Assembly (NCBI RefSeq): GCF_008017455.1
Contig: NZ_VRTY01000028.1
Coordinates: 1-62,486 of the forward strand
Origin: Pontibacter qinzhouensis
GTDB lineage: Bacteria; Bacteroidota; Bacteroidia; Cytophagales; Hymenobacteraceae
Length of the DNA: 62,486 nucleotides
Direction: 5' to 3'
Position 1 is the first letter of the stretch. Each line of letters opens with the position of its first letter. The notes beneath the pieces were generated by a model. That model saw only the letters and a program-made list of their open reading frames with translations, ran no database searches and was not told where the DNA came from. Shown here piece by piece: positions 52,872 to 61,857 of this stretch. A program made the position numbers and the translations under genes.

Positions 52872-54392
52872 TCAGTTTACCTTTATCACTTTTTTTATGA
52901 CCTGCTGACCATCCGGAAAAGTAAGTTTAAGCATGTATGCTCCAGAGGCAATAGACGAAATATCCAACTCATCTGCAACTGTCATTTGCTGCTCCCGCAG
53001 CACCTGCTGGCCGATGGCATTGACTATCCTAAGACTGAAAAATTGATTTGAAACACAGTCACCTTCAAAACCAAAACGCACTTTTCCAGTAGTCGGATTG
53101 GGATAAAATGTTATGGTAGAGAGGAAACAATCTTCAGCATCTGTTCTTTCTGCTGCCACTATGCCATTAAAATATGATTCAATAAAGTTAGGGAGGCCAG
53201 CTGCCTCTGCTCCTCGAAAATTAAAATATCTGAGATTGATGCTACAGTCAAAGCCCTTCCTGTTTGGATGGTCTATCACGAGCAGGTACTCGTTTGATGT
53301 TCTTTCCAGAGGTGCCAACGGATTATCTCCGCTATAGATCCTGCCATCCGGGGCTAACTGCAGACAAGAATCAAATCCGCCTCTATTCCGATCTGTAAGT
53401 ATATTGGTATTAGGGTTATCTACTATAAGTCCTGTAGCCGATGCGTTAATGGCATCCAGATCGTTTGTACTGACATCATACTGGAAAACATGATTTGCCT
53501 GTTCTTTAAGTTCTCTTGAATACAGCCTGGTAATAGATACATAAAGCTTCGTGTTGTCAGGGGAAAAGGACACGCCATAAGCTCTCCCCGGAGCCCATAA
53601 TGGCTTGTAATTGGAAATCAAGCCTGTCTGCGCGTTGAAGTCAAACAGGTTAATCGGGTTAGGGACATCTTCATCAATAGTGCTTGCCAGTTTGGTGCCA
53701 TTCGGAGAGGCTTTTAGATAACCAATTGATGCGGCAAGTGAATTGGGATTATTTTCTATACCGTGTACCTCTCCGATTGACTGTGATGTAAAATTAGATA
53801 TACCATTGGCAGTAACAGCAGCCACTTTAAAAGTGTTTGTGCCTAACTCATGCGTGAGCAGCCAATAATCTTTACCATTGGTATGAGGAACCGCAGTTAC
53901 CTTTCTTACCAGATTTTCCTGCAAGAGAGTGTTTTTTGATGAGGCTAGTACATCTCCTCGCCCTCCATTCAGGTTCATATCTATAAGATGGCAGTAGAGC
54001 TGATTGGCTGCCAAGCCATAGCTAACCGTGTAGAGTGTAAAAAGGTAGAACCGTTTATCATCACCAGGAACGGGCACAATCAAAATTGTTTGTCCGTAGC
54101 CTCTGCCATTTAAATCCTGCCCATTTGGCATCAGCTGATGGCTACTGTCCCACACGTTTACGCCATCTGTGTAAAAGAGTAGATCTCCTGTTTGTGGATC
54201 GCATGCTACCGCAGTAGATAGGTTCCAGTTGGAATGTCTTATCTGTTGGGCCCCATTGTTCAGAGGAACCAAATTGCCAGATCGAAAGTCTAACCCCGCT
54301 TTATTACCGAAGTACCAAAAACTGGCTTCCTTTTGGGAAAAGGCTTCCCGTTGCAACAGGAAAATCAGCGGGAGTAGCAGAAGCTTTTTCAT
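52872..54392 (-). CDS. Secreted protein with type IX secretion sorting domain
   Basis: 506 residues with a signal peptide (cleavage near AFSQ, about 20). The body is a beta-propeller-like set of repeats: DPQTGDLLFYTDGVNVWD (about 66-83), then similar Asp/Gly-rich turns with DNTKLYVSITRLY and ICLQLAPDGRIYSGDN-type strands. The last 75 residues are a T9SS type A C-terminal domain (FYPNPTTGKVRFGFEGD through GAYMLKLTFPDG and VIKKVIKVN). It is expected to be moved to the cell surface by the type IX system, as gliding genes in the window suggest. Function is unknown. Confidence 0.88.
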   Translation of the reverse strand: MKKLLLLPLIFLLQREAFSQKEASFWYFGNKAGLDFRSGNLVPLNNGAQQIRHSNWNLSTAVACDPQTGDLLFYTDGVNVWDSSHQLMPNGQDLNGRGYGQTILIVPVPGDDKRFYLFTLYTVSYGLAANQLYCHLIDMNLNGGRGDVLASSKNTLLQENLVRKVTAVPHTNGKDYWLLTHELGTNTFKVAAVTANGISNFTSQSIGEVHGIENNPNSLAASIGYLKASPNGTKLASTIDEDVPNPINLFDFNAQTGLISNYKPLWAPGRAYGVSFSPDNTKLYVSITRLYSRELKEQANHVFQYDVSTNDLDAINASATGLIVDNPNTNILTDRNRGGFDSCLQLAPDGRIYSGDNPLAPLERTSNEYLLVIDHPNRKGFDCSINLRYFNFRGAEAAGLPNFIESYFNGIVAAERTDAEDCFLSTITFYPNPTTGKVRFGFEGDCVSNQFFSLRIVNAIGQQVLREQQMTVADELDISSIASGAYMLKLTFPDGQQVIKKVIKVN

Positions 54393-54501
54393 TGGTAATC
54401 AATTTTTGTATTAACACTATTTCTGAACCGACTCCAGCTTCTGATCCAGATTAGCTGTTGGTGAACATTTTCAATTCTTCGGTCTCTATTCTTGCTGCCA
54501 A

Positions 54502-55170
54502 CTACGGAACTACCGTAAACACAGGCGACCTGAGAAAAATAAAGTTATTTTCGACACTTTGGTTCGGCTTCACCGGCAGATAAACTGGTCCTGAACCTGC
54601 ATCAGAAGGAATGGTAAGCTGAATAGAGTCTGCGGATGCCACGAGAAGCGGATAAGCAATTTTAGGAAGCATTTCACCCATGACATCCGTAAAGGCAATA
54701 ATTTGATTGGCCTGGATGGCTTTGTCGAGTTGCTTGCCATAAATGGTGACTACTGTTCCTGCGCTGCCACTTGTCGGTCTCACGCCCGTAATTTCCGGCG
54801 AGGGGTACTCGTTTATGCTGATGGTGCGTAAAGCAGCCAGGTAGTTACGTCTGGCGACCAGTAGGTCTACATAAGCAAATGGTATGCCCTCAGGTACTAC
54901 CACTTTCAATTCATTTCCAGAAGCAGTGACAACAATTGCCGGAATGCCATGTATCGTTACTTGGTTTCCTGAAGGAATAAAGCTAAAATGATGTCCGTAA
55001 ATGGTGAGAGTATCGCCAATCATGCAGCTGTTGAGTTTGCTGCTTCCTAATAAAGTCTCACCAGGATTTATGCTCTCAATTATAATTTGCTGCTGCTCCC
55101 TGTCTTTTTCGCAGCTCCAGGAGAGGAGGGAGAGGCAGCATAATAAGCAGAGGTAGAAAATTCTGTTCAT
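54502..55170 (-). CDS. IPT/TIG-domain lipoprotein
   Basis: 222 residues. Lipobox LLSWSC (about Cys20). Two Ig-like TIG domains: ESINPGETLLG...DTLTIYGHHFSF near 33-65 and PEITGVRPTSGSAGTVVTIYG near 128-148. Such proteins are often glycan- or partner-binding surface lipoproteins in Bacteroidota. It is co-directional with the T9SS protein downstream, with 110 bases between them, so they may act together at the surface; that is inference. Confidence 0.82.
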   Translation of the reverse strand: MNRIFYLCLLCCLSLLSWSCEKDREQQQIIIESINPGETLLGSSKLNSCMIGDTLTIYGHHFSFIPSGNQVTIHGIPAIVVTASGNELKVVVPEGIPFAYVDLLVARRNYLAALRTISINEYPSPEITGVRPTSGSAGTVVTIYGKQLDKAIQANQIIAFTDVMGEMLPKIAYPLLVASADSIQLTIPSDAGSGPVYLPVKPNQSVENNFIFLRSPVFTVVP

Positions 55171-55406
55171 TGGAATACTTTTTTACTTTATTAAAATAAG
55201 TAAAATCCCAGTAAAGTTACTGTTATAACAATTGGTTTAATTTAAGAAATATTGCACAAAAAATTGTCTTTTATTGGAATTAAATCTTAAAATACTCTTT
55301 AAAGTAATGAAACTTAAAAAGATTGGCTACATGTGCTGATTAACCGCTGTTGCTCATTCTCCACACAGCCCAGATTAGTATTCATATTTTGCGCAACCAT
55401 AAAACA

Positions 55407-55443
55407 ATAAAGGCAGCCCCGTTTCCCAGAGCTGCCTTTATTT
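55407..55443 (-). terminator. Terminator of hemL
   Basis: AATAAAGGCAGC/GCTGCCTTTATT, 13-base loop, with A/T tracts on both sides. On the minus strand it follows the hemL stop by 18 bases. Confidence 0.8.
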
Positions 55444-55460
55444 ACTAGAATTATGGGTCG

Positions 55461-56759
55461 CTACTGTTGTTGCGCCTCCTGTAGTGCCTCAAAGTTTGCC
55501 TGTAAATACTTCGACACTAATTCATCTGTAATGGCTGTAGATACAAACAATGCCTCGTACTGCGATGGCGCCAGGTAAATGCCCCGCTGCAGCATGGCGT
55601 TGAAGTAGCGGCCAAACAAAGCTGTATCAGAAGTTTTAGCACTTTCGAAATCAGTGACAGGTTGTTCGGTAAAGAATATGCTGAACATGGAGCCGACCTG
55701 GTTGATGGAATAGTTTAGTCCTAACTTCTGCATGTTTTCTTTCATGCCTTCTACAATGGTGGTCGTGGTGCTTTCCAGCTGGTTATAGATAGAAGGGTTG
55801 CTGTGGAGGTGCTGCAGCATCGCCATCCCGGCCGACATAGCGATCGGGTTACCCGACAAGGTACCTGCCTGGTAAACAGGACCAGCTGGTGCTACGTAAT
55901 CCATTATTTCTTTTTTGCCACCATAGGCTCCTACTGGCATGCCGCCCCCAATAATTTTACCCAAAGTTGTCATATCTGGCGTAACGCCATAGAGTTCCTG
56001 TGCACCACCTGGCGCTAAACGGAAGCCGGTCATTACTTCATCAAAAATGAGTACAATGCCATCCTGGTCGCAAAGCTGGCGCAGGCCCTGCAGGAATTCC
56101 GGCTTTGGTAGTACCAGGCCCATGTTACCTGCAACAGGTTCCAGAATAATAGCTGCTACTTCTCCGGGGTTTGCATTTAACAGGGCTTTAACTGCTTCCA
56201 GGTTGTTGTAAGGTGCTGTGAGTGTATCTAAAGCTACACCTTTAGTAACGCCGGGGCTATCGGGTACGCCAAGGGTTATGGCACCGCTACCTGCTGCTAT
56301 CAGGAAAGAATCGCCGTGGCCGTGGTAGCAGCCTTCAAACTTTATGATTTTGCTGCGGCCGGTGTAGCCCCTTGCCACCCGAATAGCAGACATAGTTGCT
56401 TCTGTGCCGGAGTTCACCATACGCACCTTCTCAACAGAAGGAACCATGCTGATTATTAACTCAGCGATCTCTATTTCTTTGCGGGTAGGTGCTCCAAAGG
56501 AGAGGGAGTTCGGAATAGCTTCCTGCACTGCCTGTTGTACCATTTCCGGAGCATGCCCCAGAATCATTGGTCCCCAGGAATTGATGAACTCGATGTATTG
56601 ATTGCCATCCTCATCGAACATGTAAGGACCTTTGGCCGAAACCATAAATCTTGGGTTGCCGCCAACGGCTCTGAAGGCACGCACGGGAGAGTTTACACCA
56701 CCCGGAATAGAATGTTGGGCACGCTCAAATAATTCGTTGCTGATTGGAGCTATTTTCAT
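55461..56759 (-). CDS. hemL: Glutamate-1-semialdehyde 2,1-aminomutase
   Basis: 432 residues. PLP-binding Lys268 lies in TTLGKIIGGGMPVGA. NSGTEATMSAIRVARGYTGR (about 116-135) and FEGCYHGHGDSFL (about 141-153) are typical of the HemL/GSA-AT family. It makes 5-aminolevulinate from glutamate-1-semialdehyde in the C5 haem pathway. Length and motifs are standard, so activity is expected. Monocistronic with a terminator. Confidence 0.96.
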   Translation of the reverse strand: MKIAPISNELFERAQHSIPGGVNSPVRAFRAVGGNPRFMVSAKGPYMFDEDGNQYIEFINSWGPMILGHAPEMVQQAVQEAIPNSLSFGAPTRKEIEIAELIISMVPSVEKVRMVNSGTEATMSAIRVARGYTGRSKIIKFEGCYHGHGDSFLIAAGSGAITLGVPDSPGVTKGVALDTLTAPYNNLEAVKALLNANPGEVAAIILEPVAGNMGLVLPKPEFLQGLRQLCDQDGIVLIFDEVMTGFRLAPGGAQELYGVTPDMTTLGKIIGGGMPVGAYGGKKEIMDYVAPAGPVYQAGTLSGNPIAMSAGMAMLQHLHSNPSIYNQLESTTTTIVEGMKENMQKLGLNYSINQVGSMFSIFFTEQPVTDFESAKTSDTALFGRYFNAMLQRGIYLAPSQYEALFVSTAITDELVSKYLQANFEALQEAQQQ

Positions 56760-56855
56760 AGAAATTAAATCTAAATAGTAAATGTGGCTTTTGAGAGCCA
56801 GCAGGTTTGGTATAAGAAGCTAGAGAAGTTAGTCGTTTAAGTTGCTACATGAATG

Positions 56856-58568
56856 TTAAAAGCCGGCTGGGTTTACCACCATTAATTGCATGTTCTCTAA
56901 CTTGGTAATAGGTACATACTGGTTGTCGTTGCGGAAATCGGTGCGGTTGGCAGGATTAGTGTAGCCCAGGCCCTGATAGAGCACACCACGTTTGGTGCCT
57001 GCTACCTGCAGGTTCTGGTTAAAAGAAGGTCCGTATTCCTGTAGCATACTGCCAAAGTAGTAGAGCATTTCAAAACCGGAGTAGGCGTAGGTAGATGGCG
57101 GCACATTATAACGCGACACGTATCTTTTCCTGAAATTTCGGACACTGGTAGCCGTTTGATCGAAATATTTAGGGGATATAAAATATACCTCCTGATCATC
57201 TAGCTCCCTAATGGTGACCTGATTTATGTCCAGCCACTTATCGTAGGTGATGAGTGGTATTCTGGTTGGCTGGCTGTTCAACAGACTCATGGTGTTAACT
57301 GCTGCCGTCATTCTATCAGAAAAAACAGCTAAATGACCTACATCAGCCATAGTAAGGTTCTTAAAAACACCTGCTGTGGCAGAAGACTGTTCCGAATTTA
57401 TTTTTTTGTAAGATAGAACTTTGCCACCCAATTTCAGGAAGTGCTGTCGGTAATAGCGGGCAAAGGTGGTATCGGAAGTCGCGCCTTCGTAGAGTATGGC
57501 AACAGATTTTGGCGTAAAATTCTGATAGGCATAAGTGGCTGCCTGCTGTGCCTGCGTGGCTACCGAAGATTCGAACAGAAGTACGCGCGCACTATTACCA
57601 GCCACATCGGGGTCTTGCGAAAGCGGATTTATAACTGTTACCTGGTTCTCTTCGGCAAAGCGCATGGCCACTTTGGCAGTCGATTTGTAAATAGGACCTA
57701 TAACAAGGTCCATTTGCTTTAGCTCCGGCTGTGCGAATAGCTTTTTCACAGCCACCGTATCCGAACCTGCATCATAGGCAAAAAGCTCCACTGTAATTCC
57801 CTGCTTCTGCAGCGAATCCTGGGCGAGTTTCATGCCGGCATAGAGGTCGGTTACAAACTGGTTTTTGCGAGCTGATTGCCCTAAATCCTGGTTTAGCTGG
57901 AAGGGGAGGAGCACCGCTACCTGGTAGGATTTTTTGCGCAGTGCGTCCGGGTTCAGGTAATGTTTACGATCGAGGTTATGTTTTGCCACCAGCCGCTCCA
58001 GCAAAGCTTTATCCTGTGGCCGATACCAGCCAGCCAGGAGCTTGTCGGCGTACACCTGGGCTATTACTTTATCGGAGGCATGCTTTTGCTGCAGTGCTTC
58101 CAGTGTTTCCCTGTCGGCAATGCGGCTGAGGTAATGGCGTTTCATGCGCTCTGCTTCAGTTGCCAGCGAACCTGCGTTTACTCTTTCGAGTGTGGCGATT
58201 GCTCTTTCATACTCCTTTTGCTCAAATAGAATATTTGCAAGTAAATAATCGGCTTCCGCCATTCCTTCCCATTGCCCATGCTGTTGTTTTAACTGGCCCA
58301 ACATGAGCTGGGCTTCCTGTGAATTGTTGGCTCTAAAAGCTGCTAAGGCATATAAATAGGAGGCTTCAGGCGCAAGCTCGTTACCAGAAACAGCTGCTGT
58401 AACAGGTTTAAGTTCAGCCATAGCCTGCTCAAAACGTTTTTGCTGCAGCAGTACTTTGCCATTATTATAGTTTACCTCAAAGTTCTGCAATTGCTGCGCA
58501 CCTACTGGCAAAGCCAGCGTTGCCAACAGCAAACCACCTGCAATACGCTTTAAAAAGCCTTTCCTCAT
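56856..58568 (-). CDS. TPR plus periplasmic-binding (type 1) fold protein
   Basis: 570 residues with a signal peptide (cleavage near VGAQ, about 24). Residues 30-150 hold TPR-like helix pairs (FEQAMAELKPV, ADYLLANILFEQKEYERAI). Residues about 220-545 form a Peripla_BP_6-like domain: VAVLLPFQLNQDLGQSARK (about 217-235) and VIGPIYKSTAKVAM. The architecture recalls LpoA, the envelope activator of peptidoglycan synthases, and some branched-chain amino-acid binding proteins. There is no ABC permease next to it, so a solute transporter is less likely. Exact role unknown. Confidence 0.82.
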   Translation of the reverse strand: MRKGFLKRIAGGLLLATLALPVGAQQLQNFEVNYNNGKVLLQQKRFEQAMAELKPVTAAVSGNELAPEASYLYALAAFRANNSQEAQLMLGQLKQQHGQWEGMAEADYLLANILFEQKEYERAIATLERVNAGSLATEAERMKRHYLSRIADRETLEALQQKHASDKVIAQVYADKLLAGWYRPQDKALLERLVAKHNLDRKHYLNPDALRKKSYQVAVLLPFQLNQDLGQSARKNQFVTDLYAGMKLAQDSLQKQGITVELFAYDAGSDTVAVKKLFAQPELKQMDLVIGPIYKSTAKVAMRFAEENQVTVINPLSQDPDVAGNSARVLLFESSVATQAQQAATYAYQNFTPKSVAILYEGATSDTTFARYYRQHFLKLGGKVLSYKKINSEQSSATAGVFKNLTMADVGHLAVFSDRMTAAVNTMSLLNSQPTRIPLITYDKWLDINQVTIRELDDQEVYFISPKYFDQTATSVRNFRKRYVSRYNVPPSTYAYSGFEMLYYFGSMLQEYGPSFNQNLQVAGTKRGVLYQGLGYTNPANRTDFRNDNQYVPITKLENMQLMVVNPAGF

Positions 58569-58600
58569 ATTTCCTGATAATTAATAGAATTTGGAATAAT

Positions 58601-58715
58601 TAAATGAGAGAGTGAGAGAATGAATATTGTCTGTAAAATGAAGCACTGTTAATCTAAACTCACTGATTCCAAATTCCTTTACTCACTCACTCCTTCACTC
58701 ACTCACTCAAAATTA
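58601..58715. repeat. Rep-C pair (GTGAGAGA-type units), inverted arms
   Basis: Left arm 58601-58625 (TAAATGAGAGAGTGAGAG and ATGAAT) and right arm 58673-58715 (ACTCACTCACTCC-type) are inverted. The right arm ends 3 bases before the guaA stop (58719). They enclose 47 bases. Confidence 0.68.
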
Positions 58716-58718
58716 GAA

Positions 58719-60248
58719 CTACTCCCACTCAATTGTAGCGGGTGGTTTAGAGCTTATGTCGTAGACCACGCGGTTTACGCCTTTTACTTTGTTGATGATC
58801 TCGTTCGAAACATCTGCCAGGAACTCATACGGTAACCGGCACCAGTCAGCTGTCATGCCGTCTACACTGGTTACGGCCCGCAAGGCTACTACGTTCTCGT
58901 ACGTGCGCTCGTCACCCATTACGCCCACCGACTGCACCGGTGTTAGAATAGCGCCTGCCTGCCAGACTTCATCGTAAAGGCCGGTCTTTTTCAAGTTACT
59001 GATAAAGATATGATCTACCTGCTGCAAAACCTGTACCTTTTCTGCGGTTATGTCGCCTAAAATACGAATTGCCAATCCGGGACCAGGGAAAGGATGACGG
59101 CCGATAATGTTCTCATCGATTTTAAGGGTTCTGCCTACCAGCCGAACCTCGTCCTTGAAAAGCGTGTTAAGAGGCTCTACTACTTTCAGCTTCATAAAAT
59201 CGGGGAGGCCACCCACGTTATGGTGCGATTTAATTGTAGCTGAAGGACCTTTTACACTAATGGACTCAATTACATCGGGGTAAATAGTGCCTTGTGCCAG
59301 CCACTTCACGTCTTCTACCTGGTGCGCCTCATCGTCAAACACTTCAATAAACACACGGCCAATGGCTTTGCGTTTCAGTTCAGGATCTGAAATACCAGCT
59401 AAGGCAGCATAAAACCGATCCTTGGCATCAACGCCTTTCACGTTCAGGCCCATGTGCTTATAGGAGTCGAGCACACTCTCGAATTCATCTTTGCGGAGCA
59501 GACCGTTATCTACGAAAATACAGTATAGGTTTTTGCCGATAGCCTGGTGAATGAGCATGGCAGCCACACTGGAGTCTACACCGCCAGAGAGGCCGAGCAC
59601 CACCTTGTCGTTTCCGATTTTTTGCTGAAGTTCAGCCACAGTGGCTTCTATAAACTGGTCGGGAGTCCAGTCTTGCACGCAGCCGCAGATGTGCACTACA
59701 AAGTTGCGGAGCAGAATCTTGCCTTCGTCGGAGTGTGTCACCTCCGGGTGAAACTGAATGCCGTAGGTTTCCTGGTCCTGCAGTTTAAAAGCGGCCACCC
59801 GCACCGATTCGGTACTGGCTATTACCTCGAAATTTGAAGGAATTTCTTTTATGGTATCTCCATGCGACATCCAGACAACAGAGCCTGGAGTTAACTCTTT
59901 CATGAGGCGGCTGGTGGTGTGCAGCTCAGAGAGGCGGGCACGGCCATATTCGCGGATCGTAGATGGTGTTACTTCGCCCTGGTGTTCGTGTGCTATAAGT
60001 TGGGCACCGTAGCAAACGCCTAGTAAAGGCACCTGCCCCATAAACTGGCTAAGATCCAGCGTCGGGTGGTCCTGGTCGCGAACAGAGCAGGGGCTACCCG
60101 ATAAGATAACACCCTTCACATCTTCGGTAAGGGCGGGCACATTGTTGTACGGATAAATTTCGCAGTAAACGTTTAGCTCACGCACCCGCCTTGCAATTAG
60201 CTGGGTATATTGGGAGCCGAAGTCGAGAATGAGGATTTTTTCTGGCAT
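58719..60248 (-). CDS. guaA: GMP synthase (glutamine-hydrolysing)
   Basis: 509 residues from the ATG at 60248 ([17 protein letters not shown]), the standard start; an in-frame ATG 22 codons upstream is not family-like. The class I glutaminase has Cys in LGVCYGAQL (about 81), His/Glu in FHPEVTHS; the ATP-PPase domain has LSGGVDSS (about 221-228). The C-terminal dimer part ends [16 protein letters not shown]. It makes GMP from XMP. A strong promoter element lies directly before the start codon. Confidence 0.96.
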   Translation of the reverse strand: MPEKILILDFGSQYTQLIARRVRELNVYCEIYPYNNVPALTEDVKGVILSGSPCSVRDQDHPTLDLSQFMGQVPLLGVCYGAQLIAHEHQGEVTPSTIREYGRARLSELHTTSRLMKELTPGSVVWMSHGDTIKEIPSNFEVIASTESVRVAAFKLQDQETYGIQFHPEVTHSDEGKILLRNFVVHICGCVQDWTPDQFIEATVAELQQKIGNDKVVLGLSGGVDSSVAAMLIHQAIGKNLYCIFVDNGLLRKDEFESVLDSYKHMGLNVKGVDAKDRFYAALAGISDPELKRKAIGRVFIEVFDDEAHQVEDVKWLAQGTIYPDVIESISVKGPSATIKSHHNVGGLPDFMKLKVVEPLNTLFKDEVRLVGRTLKIDENIIGRHPFPGPGLAIRILGDITAEKVQVLQQVDHIFISNLKKTGLYDEVWQAGAILTPVQSVGVMGDERTYENVVALRAVTSVDGMTADWCRLPYEFLADVSNEIINKVKGVNRVVYDISSKPPATIEWE

Positions 60249-60251
60249 GCG

Positions 60252-60284
60252 CAAAGGTAAGGCTCTTTTCAGATAATTGCCAAT
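60252..60284 (-). promoter_or_regulatory. Promoter elements touching the guaA start codon
   Basis: On the minus strand TACCTTTG (60259-60252) is followed by CGC and then the ATG at 60248. ATTG at 60284-60281 could be the -33. By analogy with the SRP RNA, transcription would start at about the ATG, giving little or no leader. Confidence 0.5.
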
Positions 60285-60506
60285 AAGTAGCCGAACAAAC
60301 CTGCCGTGTTTCAAAAACCTGCCAGGTTCAGGAGCTATAGCAACTACCGGGTTTGAGAATTTGAGGTTTCGATAATCTGGAAATAGGCGGGACGTTTAAG
60401 GTTTTCTGTACAAAAAAGCAAAGTAGGTAAAGGAAGTGGAGGAGAGGTCTGAAGAAAGTTGAAAGTTTTATTTTGTAGCTCCAAATGTATAAGTAATTGG
60501 TAACGA

Positions 60507-60566
60507 TACCCTTGAGCCTAAAATCTTAAAAAACCTTTGGAAGGGTACTTTCATTTAAATAATTTT
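60507..60566 (+). repeat. Rep-B copy 17
   Basis: ACCCTTGAGCC, a variable A-rich middle, CTTTGGAAGGGTA, then TTTCATTTAAATAATTT. It ends 14 bases before the -33 of the SRP RNA promoter. Here the ends ACCCTT/AAGGGT are exactly complementary. Confidence 0.87.
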
Positions 60567-60579
60567 TGTGGCGGCACTA

Positions 60580-60610
60580 TTTGCATTGCATGGGTTTTTG
60601 CCTACCTTTG
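60580..60610 (+). promoter_or_regulatory. Consensus Bacteroidota promoter of the SRP RNA
   Basis: TTTG (60580-60583), 19 bases, TACCTTTG (60603-60610). It matches TTTG-N19-TAnnTTTG. The RNA 5' end GGCAAA follows 4 bases later. Confidence 0.85.
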
Positions 60611-60614
60611 CAAC

Positions 60615-60715
60615 GGCAAATCGGCACGGTCAGCTCCCGCCGAACTCCCCCAGGCACGGAAGTGAGCAAGGGTAGGCGGTTGTAGCGACGCGATGTTGGT
60701 TTGCCACTTTTTTTT
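60615..60715 (+). ncRNA. ffs: Signal recognition particle RNA (small bacterial type)
   Basis: The 5' GGCAAA and 3' TTTGCC (60700-60705) close a long hairpin. The tip carries the SRP core: GGTCAGCTCCCGCC, then GGCACGGAAGTGAGCAAGGG, matching the GGUCAG and GGAAG...GAGCA motifs that bind Ffh. A run of eight T ends transcription (60708-60715). With Ffh it targets membrane and exported proteins. Its length of about 91 bases fits the short Alu-less form. Confidence 0.92.
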
Positions 60716-60786
60716 GCCCCTGCCTCAGTGCTCAGCCACTTCCCCCAAAAAAACAGCATTTCTTTCCCAAATCTCATATAATGCGT

Positions 60787-60794
60787 TAGATTTG
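60787..60794 (+). promoter_or_regulatory. -7 promoter element of the aldolase gene
   Basis: TAGATTTG ends 25 bases before the ATG at 60820. No TTTG at the ideal -33. Confidence 0.55.
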
Positions 60795-60819
60795 TAGACA
60801 AAACTATAGCAATAGCGTT

Positions 60820-61476
60820 ATGAAATTTTTTATCGACACAGCAAACCTGAAAGAAATTCAGGAAGCACACGACATGGGTGTGTTAGATGGTGTAACAACT
60901 AACCCTTCGCTCATGGCGAAAGAGGGCATTTTTGGCCACGACAATGTAATGGCTCATTACAAACAAATCTGCGAAATTGTAGATGGCGATATCAGCGCTG
61001 AAGTAATTGCCACTGATTATGAGAGTATTATAAAAGAAGGAGAGGCTTTGGCTGAACTTCACCCGAACATTGTAGTTAAAGTACCGATGATCCGCGAAGG
61101 CATAAAAGCCATCAAGTATTTCAGCGACAGAGGTATTAAAACAAACTGTACCCTGGTGTTTACTGCCGGCCAGGCTTTGTTAGCAGCCAAGGCTGGTGCA
61201 ACCTACGTTTCTCCGTTTGTAGGCCGCCTGGATGATATTGCTACAGACGGTATGGCCCTTATTGAGCAGATCGTAACTATTTATGGCAACTACGGTTACC
61301 AGACGCAAGTGCTGGCCGCTTCTGTGCGCCACGTTATGCACCTGCTGCAGTGCGCTGAGGTTGGTGCCGATGTGGTTACCTGCCCACTCTCTGTTATAAC
61401 CGGCCTGCTGAAGCACCCACTCACTGATTCCGGCCTTGAGAAATTCCTGGCTGACCACGCCAGCGGGAATAAATAG
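60820..61476 (+). CDS. fsa: Transaldolase-like fructose-6-phosphate aldolase
   Basis: 218 residues, the TalC/FSA subgroup of about 220 residues. [33 protein letters not shown] (about 25-37), the Schiff-base Lys in NIVVKVPMI (about 88) and [13 protein letters not shown] (about 127-139) are typical. It may exchange dihydroxyacetone units or act as an aldolase in the pentose-phosphate area. A Rep-C arm begins just after the stop. Confidence 0.93.
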   Translation: MKFFIDTANLKEIQEAHDMGVLDGVTTNPSLMAKEGIFGHDNVMAHYKQICEIVDGDISAEVIATDYESIIKEGEALAELHPNIVVKVPMIREGIKAIKYFSDRGIKTNCTLVFTAGQALLAAKAGATYVSPFVGRLDDIATDGMALIEQIVTIYGNYGYQTQVLAASVRHVMHLLQCAEVGADVVTCPLSVITGLLKHPLTDSGLEKFLADHASGNK

Positions 61477-61479
61477 TTT

Positions 61480-61641
61480 CTAAGATATTAGATGTTAGAT
61501 GATAGATATTAGACTGGTACTGTATGGCAAAATTTAATGAATTGAACAGAGGCGAATTCAGATTTTCTGTGCTTTAGCTACCTTCGTTTCTTTTGTTAGT
61601 TCCCAAAGTCTAATATCTAGCATCTATAATCTAACATCTAA
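61480..61641. repeat. Rep-C pair (TTAGATG-type units), inverted arms
   Basis: Left arm 61480-61515 (CTAAGATATTAGATG and TTAGATGATAGATATTAGACT) and right arm 61607-61641 (AGTCTAATATCTAGC and ATCTATAATCTAACATCTAA) are inverted and nearly complementary. They enclose 91 bases. The left arm starts 3 bases after one stop and the right arm ends 7 bases before the next ATG. Confidence 0.75.
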
Positions 61642-61648
61642 AAAAAAC

Positions 61649-61852
61649 ATGTATATCATTAAAGTAAAAGGTAAAGCCAAAATTCCGGACTACATTCAGC
61701 TCCGCGACGAACAGTTTGTGCTTATTGCCTACTTCAGGGCCGATCGCCCTCTCAAAAACCTGGAACGATACGGACTTGGAGGCAAAGAAGAAGCTTTATC
61801 CTCAGTTATAGCCGGGCTGGCTTTTGGTAAATTACAGAAATTAGACATTTAG
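61649..61852 (+). CDS. 67-residue conserved-looking protein before ftsE
   Basis: 67 residues, soluble. It starts MYIIKVKGKAKIPDYIQLRD and ends KLQKLDI, with a central FVLIAYFRADRPLKNLERYGL. There is no recognised domain; the pattern suggests a small beta-alpha fold with basic surface. It lies 5 bases before the ftsE start, so it is on the same transcript and may be a partner of the FtsE-like ATPase. No closer function can be given. Confidence 0.65.
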   Translation: MYIIKVKGKAKIPDYIQLRDEQFVLIAYFRADRPLKNLERYGLGGKEEALSSVIAGLAFGKLQKLDI

Positions 61853-61857
61853 TCCCC

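Noticed and set aside
60577..60870. Minus-strand open frame of 97 codons
   Set aside because: It overlaps the SRP RNA, its promoter and the start of fsa. No protein features.
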